Of a DNA stretch of 64,000 nucleotides, positions 12,601 to 23,452 are shown in pieces. Origin of the DNA: Lycium barbarum (taxonomy: Eukaryota > Streptophyta > Magnoliopsida > Solanales > Solanaceae). The number at the start of each line of letters is the position of its first letter. Positions within the stretch are counted from its first letter, which is position 1. The stretch spans positions 96,027,062 through 96,091,061 of the forward strand of contig NC_083338.1 in assembly GCF_019175385.1 (NCBI RefSeq), read 5' to 3'. The position numbers were made by a program, and so were the translations under genes. The notes under the pieces were generated by a model that saw only the letters and a program-made list of their open reading frames with translations, searched no databases and had not been told where the DNA came from.

Positions 12601-12607
12601 TATATAC
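12601..12607 (+). promoter_or_regulatory. Probable LTR TATA box (TATATAC)
   Basis: TATATACT follows AAAAGGA just after the CACATG inverted repeat. The matching place in the solo LTR (complement of 9900-9906) also has a TATA-like ATATATG. The role as U3 promoter is inferred from position only. Confidence 0.45.
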
Positions 12608-14653
12608 TAGAAAGACTTATCAATTATAGATCAAAAATTCATAAATCAAGAACACAAAGAAAAGAGAGGTTCGGCCGTGACTTGAGAGGAGAAGAGAGAA
12701 AAAATTTCCAAGCTTGTGTGTGATCCAAAAATCTTGGTTTCTACATATTTGTGAAGTACTCAAGACGCTCTCCGACGTGGTATAATTTGTTTGGCACGGG
12801 GACGACGTTTTCGACAAGTCGGGGTTTCAAGAAAAGGTGAGAATTCTTACCCTTTTATGTTATAGAATTGATGTGAATGTGTTAAGCATTGGAAGTAGAT
12901 GGAGATCCCGTAATTTTAATGTAAATAGAAAGTCGTGGGTGTGTGTTTGTAGTGGGTTTGGCCGAGAGCCATAGAAGGAAAAATTGGTGTGAATTGATCT
13001 TGGTTAAGTTGGTCTAATGTGTTGTTGTGATCCTTATATCATAAATGATCGATTGTTGAATTAAATTGGCGGTGGAAAACGAATTTGGATGTTATCGGAA
13101 AGTGTATATCCTTGGTATCTTTATGTATATCAATGTATATTTTGGGTACTAGAGACTTTAGATATGACTTTTTAATGATATGGGTGAATTTGGAATGAAA
13201 CGACGTTAGTTAGAATGTTCGTCGTGAAATTTGGATATTTTGAAGAACTATGGAAATTTATTGATTTTGATGCAATTTCGTGTATGGCTTAGATTGAATT
13301 TGGAATGTGTTTGACTAGTGTCGGATGGGTAAATGAATACAATTATGTGAATATAGAATTGGGATTTTGAAAGTTTGAATGGAAGTTGCCAACTTTAGAA
13401 ATCATGTAGAACTTTAAAGCTAGAATGGTTTGATTGTTGTTTGGTTTGGTTGTTGATGTGTGGGCTGTTGTTGTTGTTGTATTTTGAGCCGAGCTAAGTC
13501 TCGGGGATGTTAGATTTATAGGGGAAGTGCTGCCGAAATTTCGGTAGGCAAAAATTGGAGTTAAAGGCATTTTTAAGCCTAAGAATCTCAATTGGTAACT
13601 TTGACCATTTGCAGATTTTTGACGAAACGGGACTGGACTTTTGGAAGGGCTTACGACGTCTGTGAGGTATGTAAAGCTTCCCAATTCTTTATTTGGCATA
13701 TCTTAGTGTGTTAGTTGAATATGAGACCTTCCGGAGCAGTTCTGCTCCTCGAAACCCGATCCACAGGAAAGTTACTATTCATTCAATTCGATTGAAGCCT
13801 AAAGGCTCCCTTTTGGCTAGAATGCCATTATTCGTCCGAAACCTATCGAAATGTGGTCGGGTAACCTAGAAATGATTATGTATGACCCTTGGCATATAAC
13901 TGCTCATAAAAATATGTTCGCCACCTCACTTCGACTCGAGGTGGGTCCGCTACCCCCAAAATGCCCGAATTGCCCTTCGGGCCACTTTGAGAACAGAGTT
14001 GAACGTACCCCTTCTGATCTTTGGAACATCCTTCCACGGGGTATGTTTGGACTATTCGATGCACTAATCCATGTCTTGAACTATATAGACCATTTTGGAA
14101 TCGTTTTGCAAAATGAAACCTTATGTCGACTAAGTATTCGACTATTTTGTAATAGGATATGATTTATGAGTTTACTTTGTTTTGAAACACTATTTTGAAA
14201 TACGATTTGCATTTGTTTGCTCACGACTCCGCTCGTGCCTTATTATGACTCCGTTCACCGGTTCCCGGGCCGGTTTTGATTGGTGCGCTGTATGATAAAT
14301 TCGGCTGTATGCTGTGTTACGGTTCCCGAGGCTTCGCCATAGGGCCCGGTTCCGTTTGGAGTTATGCTGTGATATGGCTCGGGATGCGATACGCTCACCG
14401 ATGATTATGATTATGTTCGGGGATGTACGGAGATTTGAAACCTTCTGGTGTTATGCTGTGTGTGGCGTCAGCGTTGGAGTGGCGACCACGTTCCTAAGCG
14501 TTTGCATGATTTCACTTGCATAGTATATACGTACATGATTTCGATACAGATTTTGACATACCAGTTTGTACCCCACTTTGACATTTGATTTGCTTTCGGT
14601 TTTGATCTATAATTCTGTACTCCGTGCTTTACATACTCAGTACATATTTCGTA

Positions 14654-14677
14654 CTGACCCCCTTTCTTCGGGGGCTG
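14654..14677 (+). promoter_or_regulatory. Conserved CCCCC/GGGGG hairpin near LTR 3' end
   Basis: GTACTGA is followed by CCCCC, a TTTCTTC loop, GGGGG and CTGCG. The same stem, with a slightly different loop, is present antisense in the solo LTRs (about 7648-7672 and 36852-36880). A role in 3'-end formation or R-region structure is only inferred. Confidence 0.5.
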
Positions 14678-15199
14678 CGTTTTATGCCCGCAGGTGCAGA
14701 TATCGGTGATCCTCCGCAGTAGGCTTCACTTCTTGCTATTCCGGAGTACTCTTATCCGATCTGGAGTCCACTTTTGGTACAGACTCTTTTGTTTTGTATA
14801 TATTTGGTATGTCTGACTATTTGGGTACGGCGGGGCCCTGTCTCGCCACATGTCTTTGTTTTGAGTTCGTAGAGGCCTGTAGTCATATATGTGGGGCGAG
14901 GGTCCTATGTGTTTATTGTCTGATTTTGCTTTCGGGTCTTAAAGCGGTCTGTTTGATATGATGGCCCCAAATGGCCCTTTTGTATATATTTGTATTTTGA
15001 CCGGCGATGTCTATTCCGCCGCTTTGTTTGAGTTTGATTTGATATGACCGCTTAAGACATATTTTCGATATAAATTATGTTTGATATAACTTCTTGAAAA
15101 TTCTGAAATGAGTTTGGATTCGGAAATAAATATGCGATTTGGTCTGGGTACCCAGGTAGGGTGCCAGTCGCGGCCCACGGGGCTGGGTCGTGACAAAAG

Positions 15200-15211
15200 T
15201 GGTATCAGAGC
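15200..15211 (+). other. Primer binding site, initiator tRNA-Met
   Basis: TGGTATCAGAGC lies 4 bp after the 5' LTR and is complementary to the 3' end of plant initiator tRNA-Met, the usual primer for Tekay/Del chromoviruses and many other plant LTR elements. Confidence 0.95.
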
Positions 15212-15398
15212 AGTCTGTCCTCGGAATGTCTACAGGCCGTGTCTCGTAGAGCCTTGTTTATCGATGTGTTGTGCACCACATCTATAAACGGGAAGCTACA
15301 GGGCATTTAGGATGTCACTTTCTTTGGAATCTTAGATCGTGCGATAGAGCTGTGCTATTAGGGTGATTTTGACCTGACTCGCCTTTGTGTTTGCAGTG

Positions 15399-18300
15399 AT
15401 GCCTCCGAAGAAGGCAACGGCGGCCCAGAAGGGCAAGGCGAGGATTGGAGAGACTAGCCAGGCACAGCGAGCTACCCGGGCTCGTGTATATGATTTGCCT
15501 GAGGATGTGCCACAGTCTGAGGGGTCTGCTACACCCCCACTAGTACAGCCTGGAGTAGGACCTTCAGCAGCTCCAGAGGTCCGTGTACCCGCACCTGAGA
15601 CTCCAGCTCCTCAGCCAGGGGCGGAGGATAGGACCCTGAGGGAGGCTGTACAGCTGTTGACTACACTGGTAGCAGGACAGGCTCGCAGGCGCGGGCGGAG
15701 GGACGACGATGATGATGACAGGCGGGACAGCCTGAGAGTTCGGGAGTTTTGTTATGTGGCCCTCCTGAGTTCTTCGGGTCTAAGCCCGACGAGGACCCCC
15801 ACGACTTTATTCGGGGGATGCGACGCTCACTGGACTTGGTCAGGGCTTTAGAGACCGAGTCAGTTGAGCTGGCTTCGCACCGGCTTCGAGATGTGGCTAC
15901 CCACTGGTACGAGACTTGGGAGCTGTCTAGAGGAGAGGGTGCCCCTCCAGCCACTTGGGATCAGTTTGTGACAGCATTCACCCGCCACTTTTTGCCCCCA
16001 GAGTTACGGCGGGCACGGGCTGATCGATTCTTACGTCTGCAGCAGAGGGGTCGGAGTGTTCGCGAGTATAACCTTGAGTTTGATTCTCTGGCCCGATATG
16101 CACCGGCCGTGGTAGCAGATATGTCCGATCGGATGCACAGATATGTTATGGGATTGGACCGGTATTTGGTTGATAGTTGTATGGCAGTGTCATTGCAGGC
16201 AGACATGGACATTTCCCGGCTTCAGGCCTATGCGATGGGTATGGAGGACCGTCGCAGATCTGATCCTGCTAGCAGAGATCGAGACAGGAGGCCGCCCAAG
16301 AGGGCTAGATCCGTGGGTTATTCAGGGGATTCTCGAGGCGGACAGCCTCAGCAGCAGCAGCAGTCTGACAGATATTTTCCTCCCTCCGGCCGGGGTACTC
16401 AGTCAGGTAGCCGGAGATTCGATAGTACAGGACCGTCTGGGGCCGGTCAGAGCTCCAGAGTGGCAGGTTCACAGGTACCCAGGGGTCCCATCCAGGCCAG
16501 ACCACCCAGGCCCCGGTGTCCTCATTGCGGGAAGTCACATCCCGAGGAGTGTTACCGAGCGACGAGAGCTTGTTTTTCTTGTGGCGGTCAGGGCCACTTT
16601 ATGAGAGATTGTCCATTGGCTAGCGGTTCTGGTAGTGCTGCTCAGCAGACAGGGTCAGCCGCCGGTTCTTCTTCTGCTCCATCAGTTGCACGCCCTGGAG
16701 GGCGAGGTATTTCAGCACCGGCAGGACGCGGTCGAGGCCGCGGTGGCACTTCAGGTTCTAGCGGTCCCTCGAACCGCATATATGCTTTGGCCAGCCGCCA
16801 AGATCAGGAGGCTTCGCCAAACGTTGTCACAGGTACATTGCTGGTTTTCTCCAGATCTGTATATGCATTGATTGACCCTGGTTCTACTTTATCGTATATT
16901 TCCCCGCTCGTTGCTAGTAAAATTGGGATAGTGTCTGAGCCTATAGAACCGTTTGAGGTAGCTACGCCAATTGGGGATTTTATTGTAGCAAGACAGATTT
17001 ATAAGGATTGTTCTGTGACCATTTATGATCGTAGCACTAAGGCTGACTTGATAGAGTTAGACATGCTGGAGTTTGACGTCATTATGGGCATGGACTGGTT
17101 GTCTTCCTGTTATGCTAATGTCGACTGCCAGAAAAAGGTAGTCCGTTTTCAGTTTCCAGGAGAACCAGTCATAGAGTGGTTCGGATCTACAGCATCGCCG
17201 AGGGGTAAGTTTATTTCATACCTCAAGGCTAAGAAGATGATCCAGAAGGGTTATATCTATCATTTGGTTCGTGTGCACGATACTGCCGCGGAGGTACCTA
17301 CCCTTCAGTCTGTTCCGGTCGTCAGCGAGTTTCCAGATGTTTTTCCTGACGAGCTTCCTGGCCTTCCGCCTGAGCGGGAGATTGATTTTTCTATTGAGTT
17401 GATGCCGGATACACAGCCTATATCTATTCCTCCGTACAGGATGGCACCAGCTGAGTTGAAGGAGTTGAAGGAGCAGCTGAAAGATTTGCTGGATAAGGGT
17501 TTTATCAGGCCCAGTACATCACCCTGGGGGGCGCCGGTATTGTTTGTCAGGAAGAAAGATGGGTCATTGCGGATGTGTATCGACTACCGGCAGCTGAATA
17601 AGGTGACTATTAAGAACAAATATCCCCTCCCCCGGATTGATGATTTGTTTGACCAGCTGCAGGGTGCTAGACATTTTTCAAAGATAGATCTGCGTTCTGG
17701 TTACCATCAGGTGCGAGTACGGGAGTCAGATATCCCGAAGACTGCTTTCAGGACTCGGTACGGGCATTATGAGTTCAGAGTTATGTCTTTCGGGCTGACT
17801 AATGCTCCAGCAGTATTTATGGATCTGATGAACCGGGTATTTCGGCCTTTCCTGGATATGTTTGTTATTGTGTTTATTGACGATATTCTGGTTTACTCGC
17901 GATCAGTCGAGGAGCATTCAGATCATTTGAGGACGGTACTTGGCATCCTCCGTCAGCAGAAGTTATATGCTAAATTCTCTAAGTGTGAGTTCTGGTTGAC
18001 TTCTGTGGCATTCTTGGGCCATATTGTCGGCGCAGATGGTATTCGGGTTGACACGCAGAAGATTGAGGTTGTGCAGAATTGGCCCAGGCCTACTACACCG
18101 ACAGAGGTGCGTAGTTTTCTTGGATTGGCTGGGTATTACCGCAGGTTCGTGGAGGATTTCTCTTCTATTTCAGCACCACTGACGAGGCTTACCCAGAAAG
18201 CAGCAAAATTCCAGTGGACAGATGCTTGCGAGCGCAGCTTTCAGATGCTGAAGGAGAGATTGATTACAGCACCAGTTTTGGCTCTTCCAGAGGGATCTGA

Positions 18301-20233
18301 CGGGTATGTTGTCTATTGTGACGCCTCTGGTATTGGGATAGGATGTGTATTGATGCAGCACGGTCGAGTCATAGCCTATGCTTCCCGACAGCTCAGACCG
18401 CATGAGAAGAACTATCCCACTCATGATCTTGAGTTGGCCGCGGTGATTCATGCTTTGAAGATTTGGCGGCATTATTTATATGGGGTCCATGTTGATATCT
18501 ATACGGACCATAAGAGTCTCCAGTATATTTTTAGGCAGAAGGAACTAAATTTGCGGCAGCGGAGATGGCTTGAGTTACTAAATGATTACGATGTTGATAT
18601 TTTGTACCATCCGGGGAAAGCCAATGTGGTAGCTGATGCGCTTAGCCGCAAGTCCGTGGGCAGTCTGGCTGATGTTCCATCTGATAAGAGAGATTTGGTT
18701 CGTGATATTCATTAGCTGGCCAGCCTCGGAGTTCGTTTGGTGGATTCTGGAGATTCTGGGATTTCTGTTCGTCCAGTTGCTGAGTCATCTATTATTCAGG
18801 AGGTAAAGCAGCGCCAGTTTGAGGATCCTCTTTTGATTCAGTACAAAGATGTGGCCCTTAGTAAATCAAAGACTCAGTTTGAGATCTCGCCTGACGGAGT
18901 ATTATTATATGACGGCAGATTCTGTGTACCGGACGTTGCGGGCTTACGGCGGCAGATTATGGGCGAGGCCCATAATGCACGATATTCTGTCCATCCTGGT
19001 TCCACTAAAATGTACCGGGACCTCAGGTGTTTGTATTGGTGGGACGGCATGAAGAAAGATATTGCTGAGTTTGTTAGTCAGTGCCCGAACTGCCAGCAAG
19101 TTAAGATCGAGCATCAGAAGCCCGGTGGATTATTGCAGGAGATGGAAATTCCAGCCTGGAAATGGGAGATGATTAATATGGATTTCGTTGTTGGATTACC
19201 GCGCACTCCACGCAGGTACGACTCTATCTGGGTTGTTGTTGACAGGCTGACGAAATCAGCCCATTTCCTTCCGGTTCGGACTATTTATTCGGCTGAAGAC
19301 TATGCCAGATTGTATATCAGAGAGATAGTCAGACTTCACGGAGTCCCTATATCTATTATTACTGACCGAGGTACCCAGTTTACAGCAAATTTCTGGAGGT
19401 CATTTCAGGAGGGATTAGGGACTCAGGTGAGTCTCAGTACAGCTTTTCACCCCCAGTCCGACGGGCAGGCCGAGCGCACTATTCAGACGCTCGAAGATAT
19501 GTTGCGGGCCTGCGTTATTGATTTCAGGGGCAGCTGGGATGATCATTTGCCGCTTATTGAGTTTGCCTATAATAACAGTTATCACTCCAGCATTCAGATG
19601 GCTCCGTACGAGGCCCTTTATGGCAGGAGATGCAGGTCTCCTATTGGCTGGTTTGACGTGGGCGAGACTAAGTTGATTGGCCCAGACGTGATCCAGGAGG
19701 CTGTAGATAAGGTAAAGCTTATTCGAGAACGATTATTGGCTGCTCAGAGTCGACAGAAAGCTTATGCAGATAGACGCCGTCGACCGTTAGAGTTCCGGAT
19801 TGGCGACTGGGTATTCCTGAAGGTGTCGCCCATGAAGGGTGTCATGAGATTCGGTAAAAAGGGTAAGTTGAGCCCCCGGTACATTGGACCGTATCAGATC
19901 GTGCGAAAGATAGGCGAGGTCGCCTACGAGCTAGACTTGCCATCCGATTTGGAGTCCGTGCACCCGGTGTTTCATGTGTCTATGTTGCGGAAATGTATTG
20001 GTGACCCTTCCAGGATATTCCCAGTAGATGATCTCCAGGTGACGGAGCAGTTATCTTATGACGAGCAGCCGGTATCTATTCTGGATCGTCAGGTGAGGAG
20101 ATTGCGCACTAAGGAAGTGCCTTCGGTTAAGGTTCTATGGCGAAATAACAACCGGGAAGAGATGACTTGGGAGGCGGAGGATGAGATGAAGAAGAGATTC
20201 CCCCATTTATTCCCTACGCCTCCTGTAATCTAG
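15399..20233 (+). pseudogene. Tekay-type gag-pol polyprotein, one frameshift and one stop
   Basis: The start is ATG at 15399 (MPPKKATAAQK). Domains in order: gag capsid (to about 16500); CCHC zinc knuckle [14 protein letters not shown] (about 16570); aspartic protease with LIDPGS (about 16868; DPG in place of the usual D-S/T-G); RT with FIDD (about 17874); RNase H with YCDASG (about 18316); integrase with an H-H-C-C zinc module (18970-19100) and D-D-E residues near 19180, 19365 and 19470; and a chromodomain-like tail (20080-20210). The gag N-terminus is in another frame from the rest, with the break at the T-run near 15745-15750. A TAG at 18713-18715 separates RNase H from integrase. All other catalytic motifs look intact. 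Known role: reverse transcription and heterochromatin-targeted integration. As written it cannot make the full polyprotein. Confidence 0.95.
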
Positions 20234-20356
20234 ACTTTTGTATTTGTTGTACCAATGAACGGACGGACCATGTGTGTCATTTATATAAAAATGGTTTTCC
20301 CGTTATGCTTGTGAGCCTTCATAAGATTTGTTTAACATTCGGGGACGAATGTTCTT

Positions 20357-20369
20357 AAGGGGGGGAGAA
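20357..20369 (+). other. Polypurine tract of young Tekay element
   Basis: AAGGGGGGGAGAA lies immediately before the 3' LTR start TGTTAGG, marking the plus-strand primer. Confidence 0.9.
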
Positions 20370-23271
20370 TGTTAGGCCCCGTGTTTTCGTACAATTGGAA
20401 ATCGAGAAATAATTATGACTAGGGTGTTAGAAGGATATAAATTAATTTGTGAGAATATGACTATGTGGGTTATGGAATCTTTTATGCTAAGACCTCGGGG
20501 AAGGCCGAGGATAAATTTGGAATTTCGGAAATTAGTTTCGGGAGTTATAAAACGGGACTTTTTAAGCATTGGGCCAAGAAACCAAAATTTTAATTTGCAA
20601 GCCCAAAGGAAGAGAGGGGGCCGGCCAAGCCCAATTTTAAAAGGGTCATGTGCTATGCACATGACCCCAAAAGGATATATACTAGAAAGACTTATCAATT
20701 ATAGATCAAAAATTCATAAATCAAGAACACAAAGAAAAGAGAGGTTCGGCCGTGACTTGAGAGGAGAAGAGAGAAAAAATTTCCAAGCTTGTGTGTGATC
20801 CAAAAATCTTGGTTTCTACATATTTGTGAAGTACTCAAGACGCTCTCCGACGTGGTATAATTTGTTTGGCACGGGGACGACGTTTTCGACAAGTCGGGGT
20901 TTCAAGAAAAGGTGAGAATTCTTACCCTTTTATGTTATAGAATTGATGTGAATGTGTTAAGCATTGGAAGTAGATGGAGATCCCGTAATTTTAATGTAAA
21001 TAGAAAGTCGTGGGTGTGTGTTTGTAGTGGGTTTGGCCGAGAGCCATAGAAGGAAAAATTGGTGTGAATTGATCTTGGTTAAGTTGGTCTAATGTGTTGT
21101 TGTGATCCTTATATCATAAATGATCGATTGTTGAATTAAATTGGCGGTGGAAAACGAATTTGGATGTTATCGGAAAGTGTATATCCTTGGTATCTTTATG
21201 TATATCAATGTATATTTTGGGTACTAGAGACTTTAGATATGACTTTTTAATGATATGGGTGAATTTGGAATGAAACGACGTTAGTTAGAATGTTCGTCGT
21301 GAAATTTGGATATTTTGAAGAACTATGGAAATTTATTGATTTTGATGCAATTTCGTGTATGGCTTAGATTGAATTTGGAATGTGTTTGACTAGTGTCGGA
21401 TGGGTAAATGAATACAATTATGTGAATATAGAATTGGGATTTTGAAAGTTTGAATGGAAGTTGCCAACTTTAGAAATCATGTAGAACTTTAAAGCTAGAA
21501 TGGTTTGATTGTTGTTTGGTTTGGTTGTTGATGTGTGGGCTGTTGTTGTTGTTGTATTTTGAGCCGAGCTAAGTCTCGGGGATGTTAGATTTATAGGGGA
21601 AGTGCTGCCGAAATTTCGGTAGGCAAAAATTGGAGTTAAAGGCATTTTTAAGCCTAAGAATCTCAATTGGTAACTTTGACCATTTGCAGATTTTTGACGA
21701 AACGGGACTGGACTTTTGGAAGGGCTTACGACGTCTGTGAGGTATGTAAAGCTTCCCAATTCTTTATTTGGCATATCTTAGTGTGTTAGTTGAATATGAG
21801 ACCTTCCGGAGCAGTTCTGCTCCTCGAAACCCGATCCACAGGAAAGTTACTATTCATTCAATTCGATTGAAGCCTAAAGGCTCCCTTTTGGCTAGAATGC
21901 CATTATTCGTCCGAAACCTATCGAAATGTGGTCGGGTAACCTAGAAATGATTATGTATGACCCTTGGCATATAACTGCTCATAAAAATATGTTCGCCACC
22001 TCACTTCGACTCGAGGTGGGTCCGCTACCCCCAAAATGCCCGAATTGCCCTTCGGGTCATCTTTGAGAACAGAGTTGAACGTACCCCTTCTGATCTTTGG
22101 AACATCCTTCCACGGGGTATGTTTGGACTATTCGATGCACTAATCCATGTCTTGAACTATATAGACCATTTTGGAATCGTTTTGCAAAATGAAACCTTAT
22201 GTCGACTAAGTATTCGACTATTTTGTAATAGGATATGATTTATGAGTTTACTTTGTTTTGAAACACTATTTTGAAATACGATTTGCATTTGTTTGCTCAC
22301 GACTCCGCTCGTGCCTTATTATGACTCCGTTCACCGGTTCCCGGGCCGGTTTTGATTGGTGCGCTGTATGATAAATTCGGCTGTATGCTGTGTTACGGTT
22401 CCCGAGGCTTCGCCATAGGGCCCGGTTCCGTTTGGAGTTATGCTGTGATATGGCTCGGGATGCGATACGCTCACCGATGATTATGATTATGTTCGGGGAT
22501 GTACGGAGATTTGAAACCTTCTGGTGTTATGCTGTGTGTGGCGTCAGCGTTGGAGTGGCGACCACGTTCCTAAGCGTTTGCATGATTTCACTTGCATAGT
22601 ATATACGTACATGATTTCGATACAGATTTTGACATACCAGTTTGTACCCCACTTTGACATTTGATTTGCTTTCGGTTTTGATCTATAATTCTGTACTCCG
22701 TGCTTTACATACTCAGTACATATTTCATACTGACCCCCTTTCTTCGGGGGCTGCGTTTTATGCCCGCAGGTGCAGATATCGGTGATCCTCCGCAGTAGGC
22801 TTCACTTCTTGCTATTCCGGAGTACTCTTATCCGATCTGGAGTCCACTTTTGGTACAGACTCTTTTGTTTTGTATATATTTGGTATGTCTGACTATTTGG
22901 GTACGGCGGGGCCCTGTCTCGCCACATGTCTTTGTTTTGAGTTCGTAGAGGCCTGTAGTCATATATGTGGGGCGAGGGTCCTATGTGTTTATTGTCTGAT
23001 TTTGCTTTCGGGTCTTAAAGCGGTCTGTTTGATATGATGGCCCCAAATGGCCCTTTTGTATATATTTGTATTTTGACCGGCGATGTCTATTCCGCCGCTT
23101 TGTTTGAGTTTGATTTGATATGACCGCTTAAGACATATTTTCGATATAAATTATGTTTGATATAACTTCTTGAAAATTCTGAAATGAGTTTGGATTCGGA
23201 AATAAATATGCGATTTGGTCTGGGTACCCAGGTAGGGTGCCAGTCGCGGCCCACGGGGCTGGGTCGTGACA
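20370..23271 (+). mobile_element. 3' LTR of young Tekay-type retrotransposon (2,902 bp)
   Basis: It is almost identical to the 5' LTR at a constant offset of 8,075 bp, becoming 8,076 bp after the single-base insertion near 22056. It ends GTCGTGACA and is followed by the TSD copy TGCTC. The near identity of the two LTRs indicates a recent insertion. Confidence 0.95.
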
Positions 23272-23298
23272 TGCTCTAACCAACTAAGCTACAAGAGC
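23272..23298 (-). tRNA. tRNA-Thr(AGT) gene, 5' part, split by retrotransposon
   Basis: The minus strand reads the acceptor 5' strand GCTCTTG, then the D arm with box A TAGCTTAGTTGG and the GAGC stem half. GAGCA, complementary to TSD TGCTC, is the junction. Upstream on the minus strand are CAA (ATCAA, directly before the tRNA) and a TATA-like TGTATAGATA about 30 nt away, both usual for plant tRNA genes. This supports a once-genuine locus rather than a SINE head. Confidence 0.75.
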
Positions 23299-23452
23299 TT
23301 GATGTATACTTAGCTGGTCTCTATCTATACAACTTAACAACATAGAATGATGATAAAGCAGTAAGTCGCTCACATGTTTTGCACATAAATTTAAATCAAT
23401 CACTTTTACAGGTCGATGTCTTCTTTTTTCCTTTTCGCCAGTTGCCTAAGTA
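23299..23452. other. Spacer, upstream flank of the split tRNA gene
   Basis: No coding sequence is seen. Apart from the tRNA-proximal CAA and TATA-like sequence described with the tRNA 5' part, it is unremarkable AT-rich DNA. Confidence 0.4.

Larger units (their letters stand above)
12295..15195 (+). mobile_element. 5' LTR of young Tekay-type retrotransposon (2,901 bp)
   Basis: It begins TGTTAGG and ends GTCGTGACA, and is followed 4 bp later by a primer binding site. By eye it differs from the 3' LTR (20370-23271) by only about three changes: one substitution plus a 1-bp indel near 13981, and G versus A at 14651. The short ORFs it contains (for example 12340-12723 and 14314-14523) are identical in both LTRs because the LTRs are duplicates. 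They show no protein domain and are not called as genes. It carries a promoter-like module at 12568-12607 and a C5/G5 hairpin near 14658. Confidence 0.95.

Noticed and set aside
12297..14523. Several ORFs of 60-127 codons in the young LTR, repeated identically at 20372-22599
   Set aside because: They lie in LTRs, are duplicates because the LTRs are, overlap on opposite strands and show no domain.
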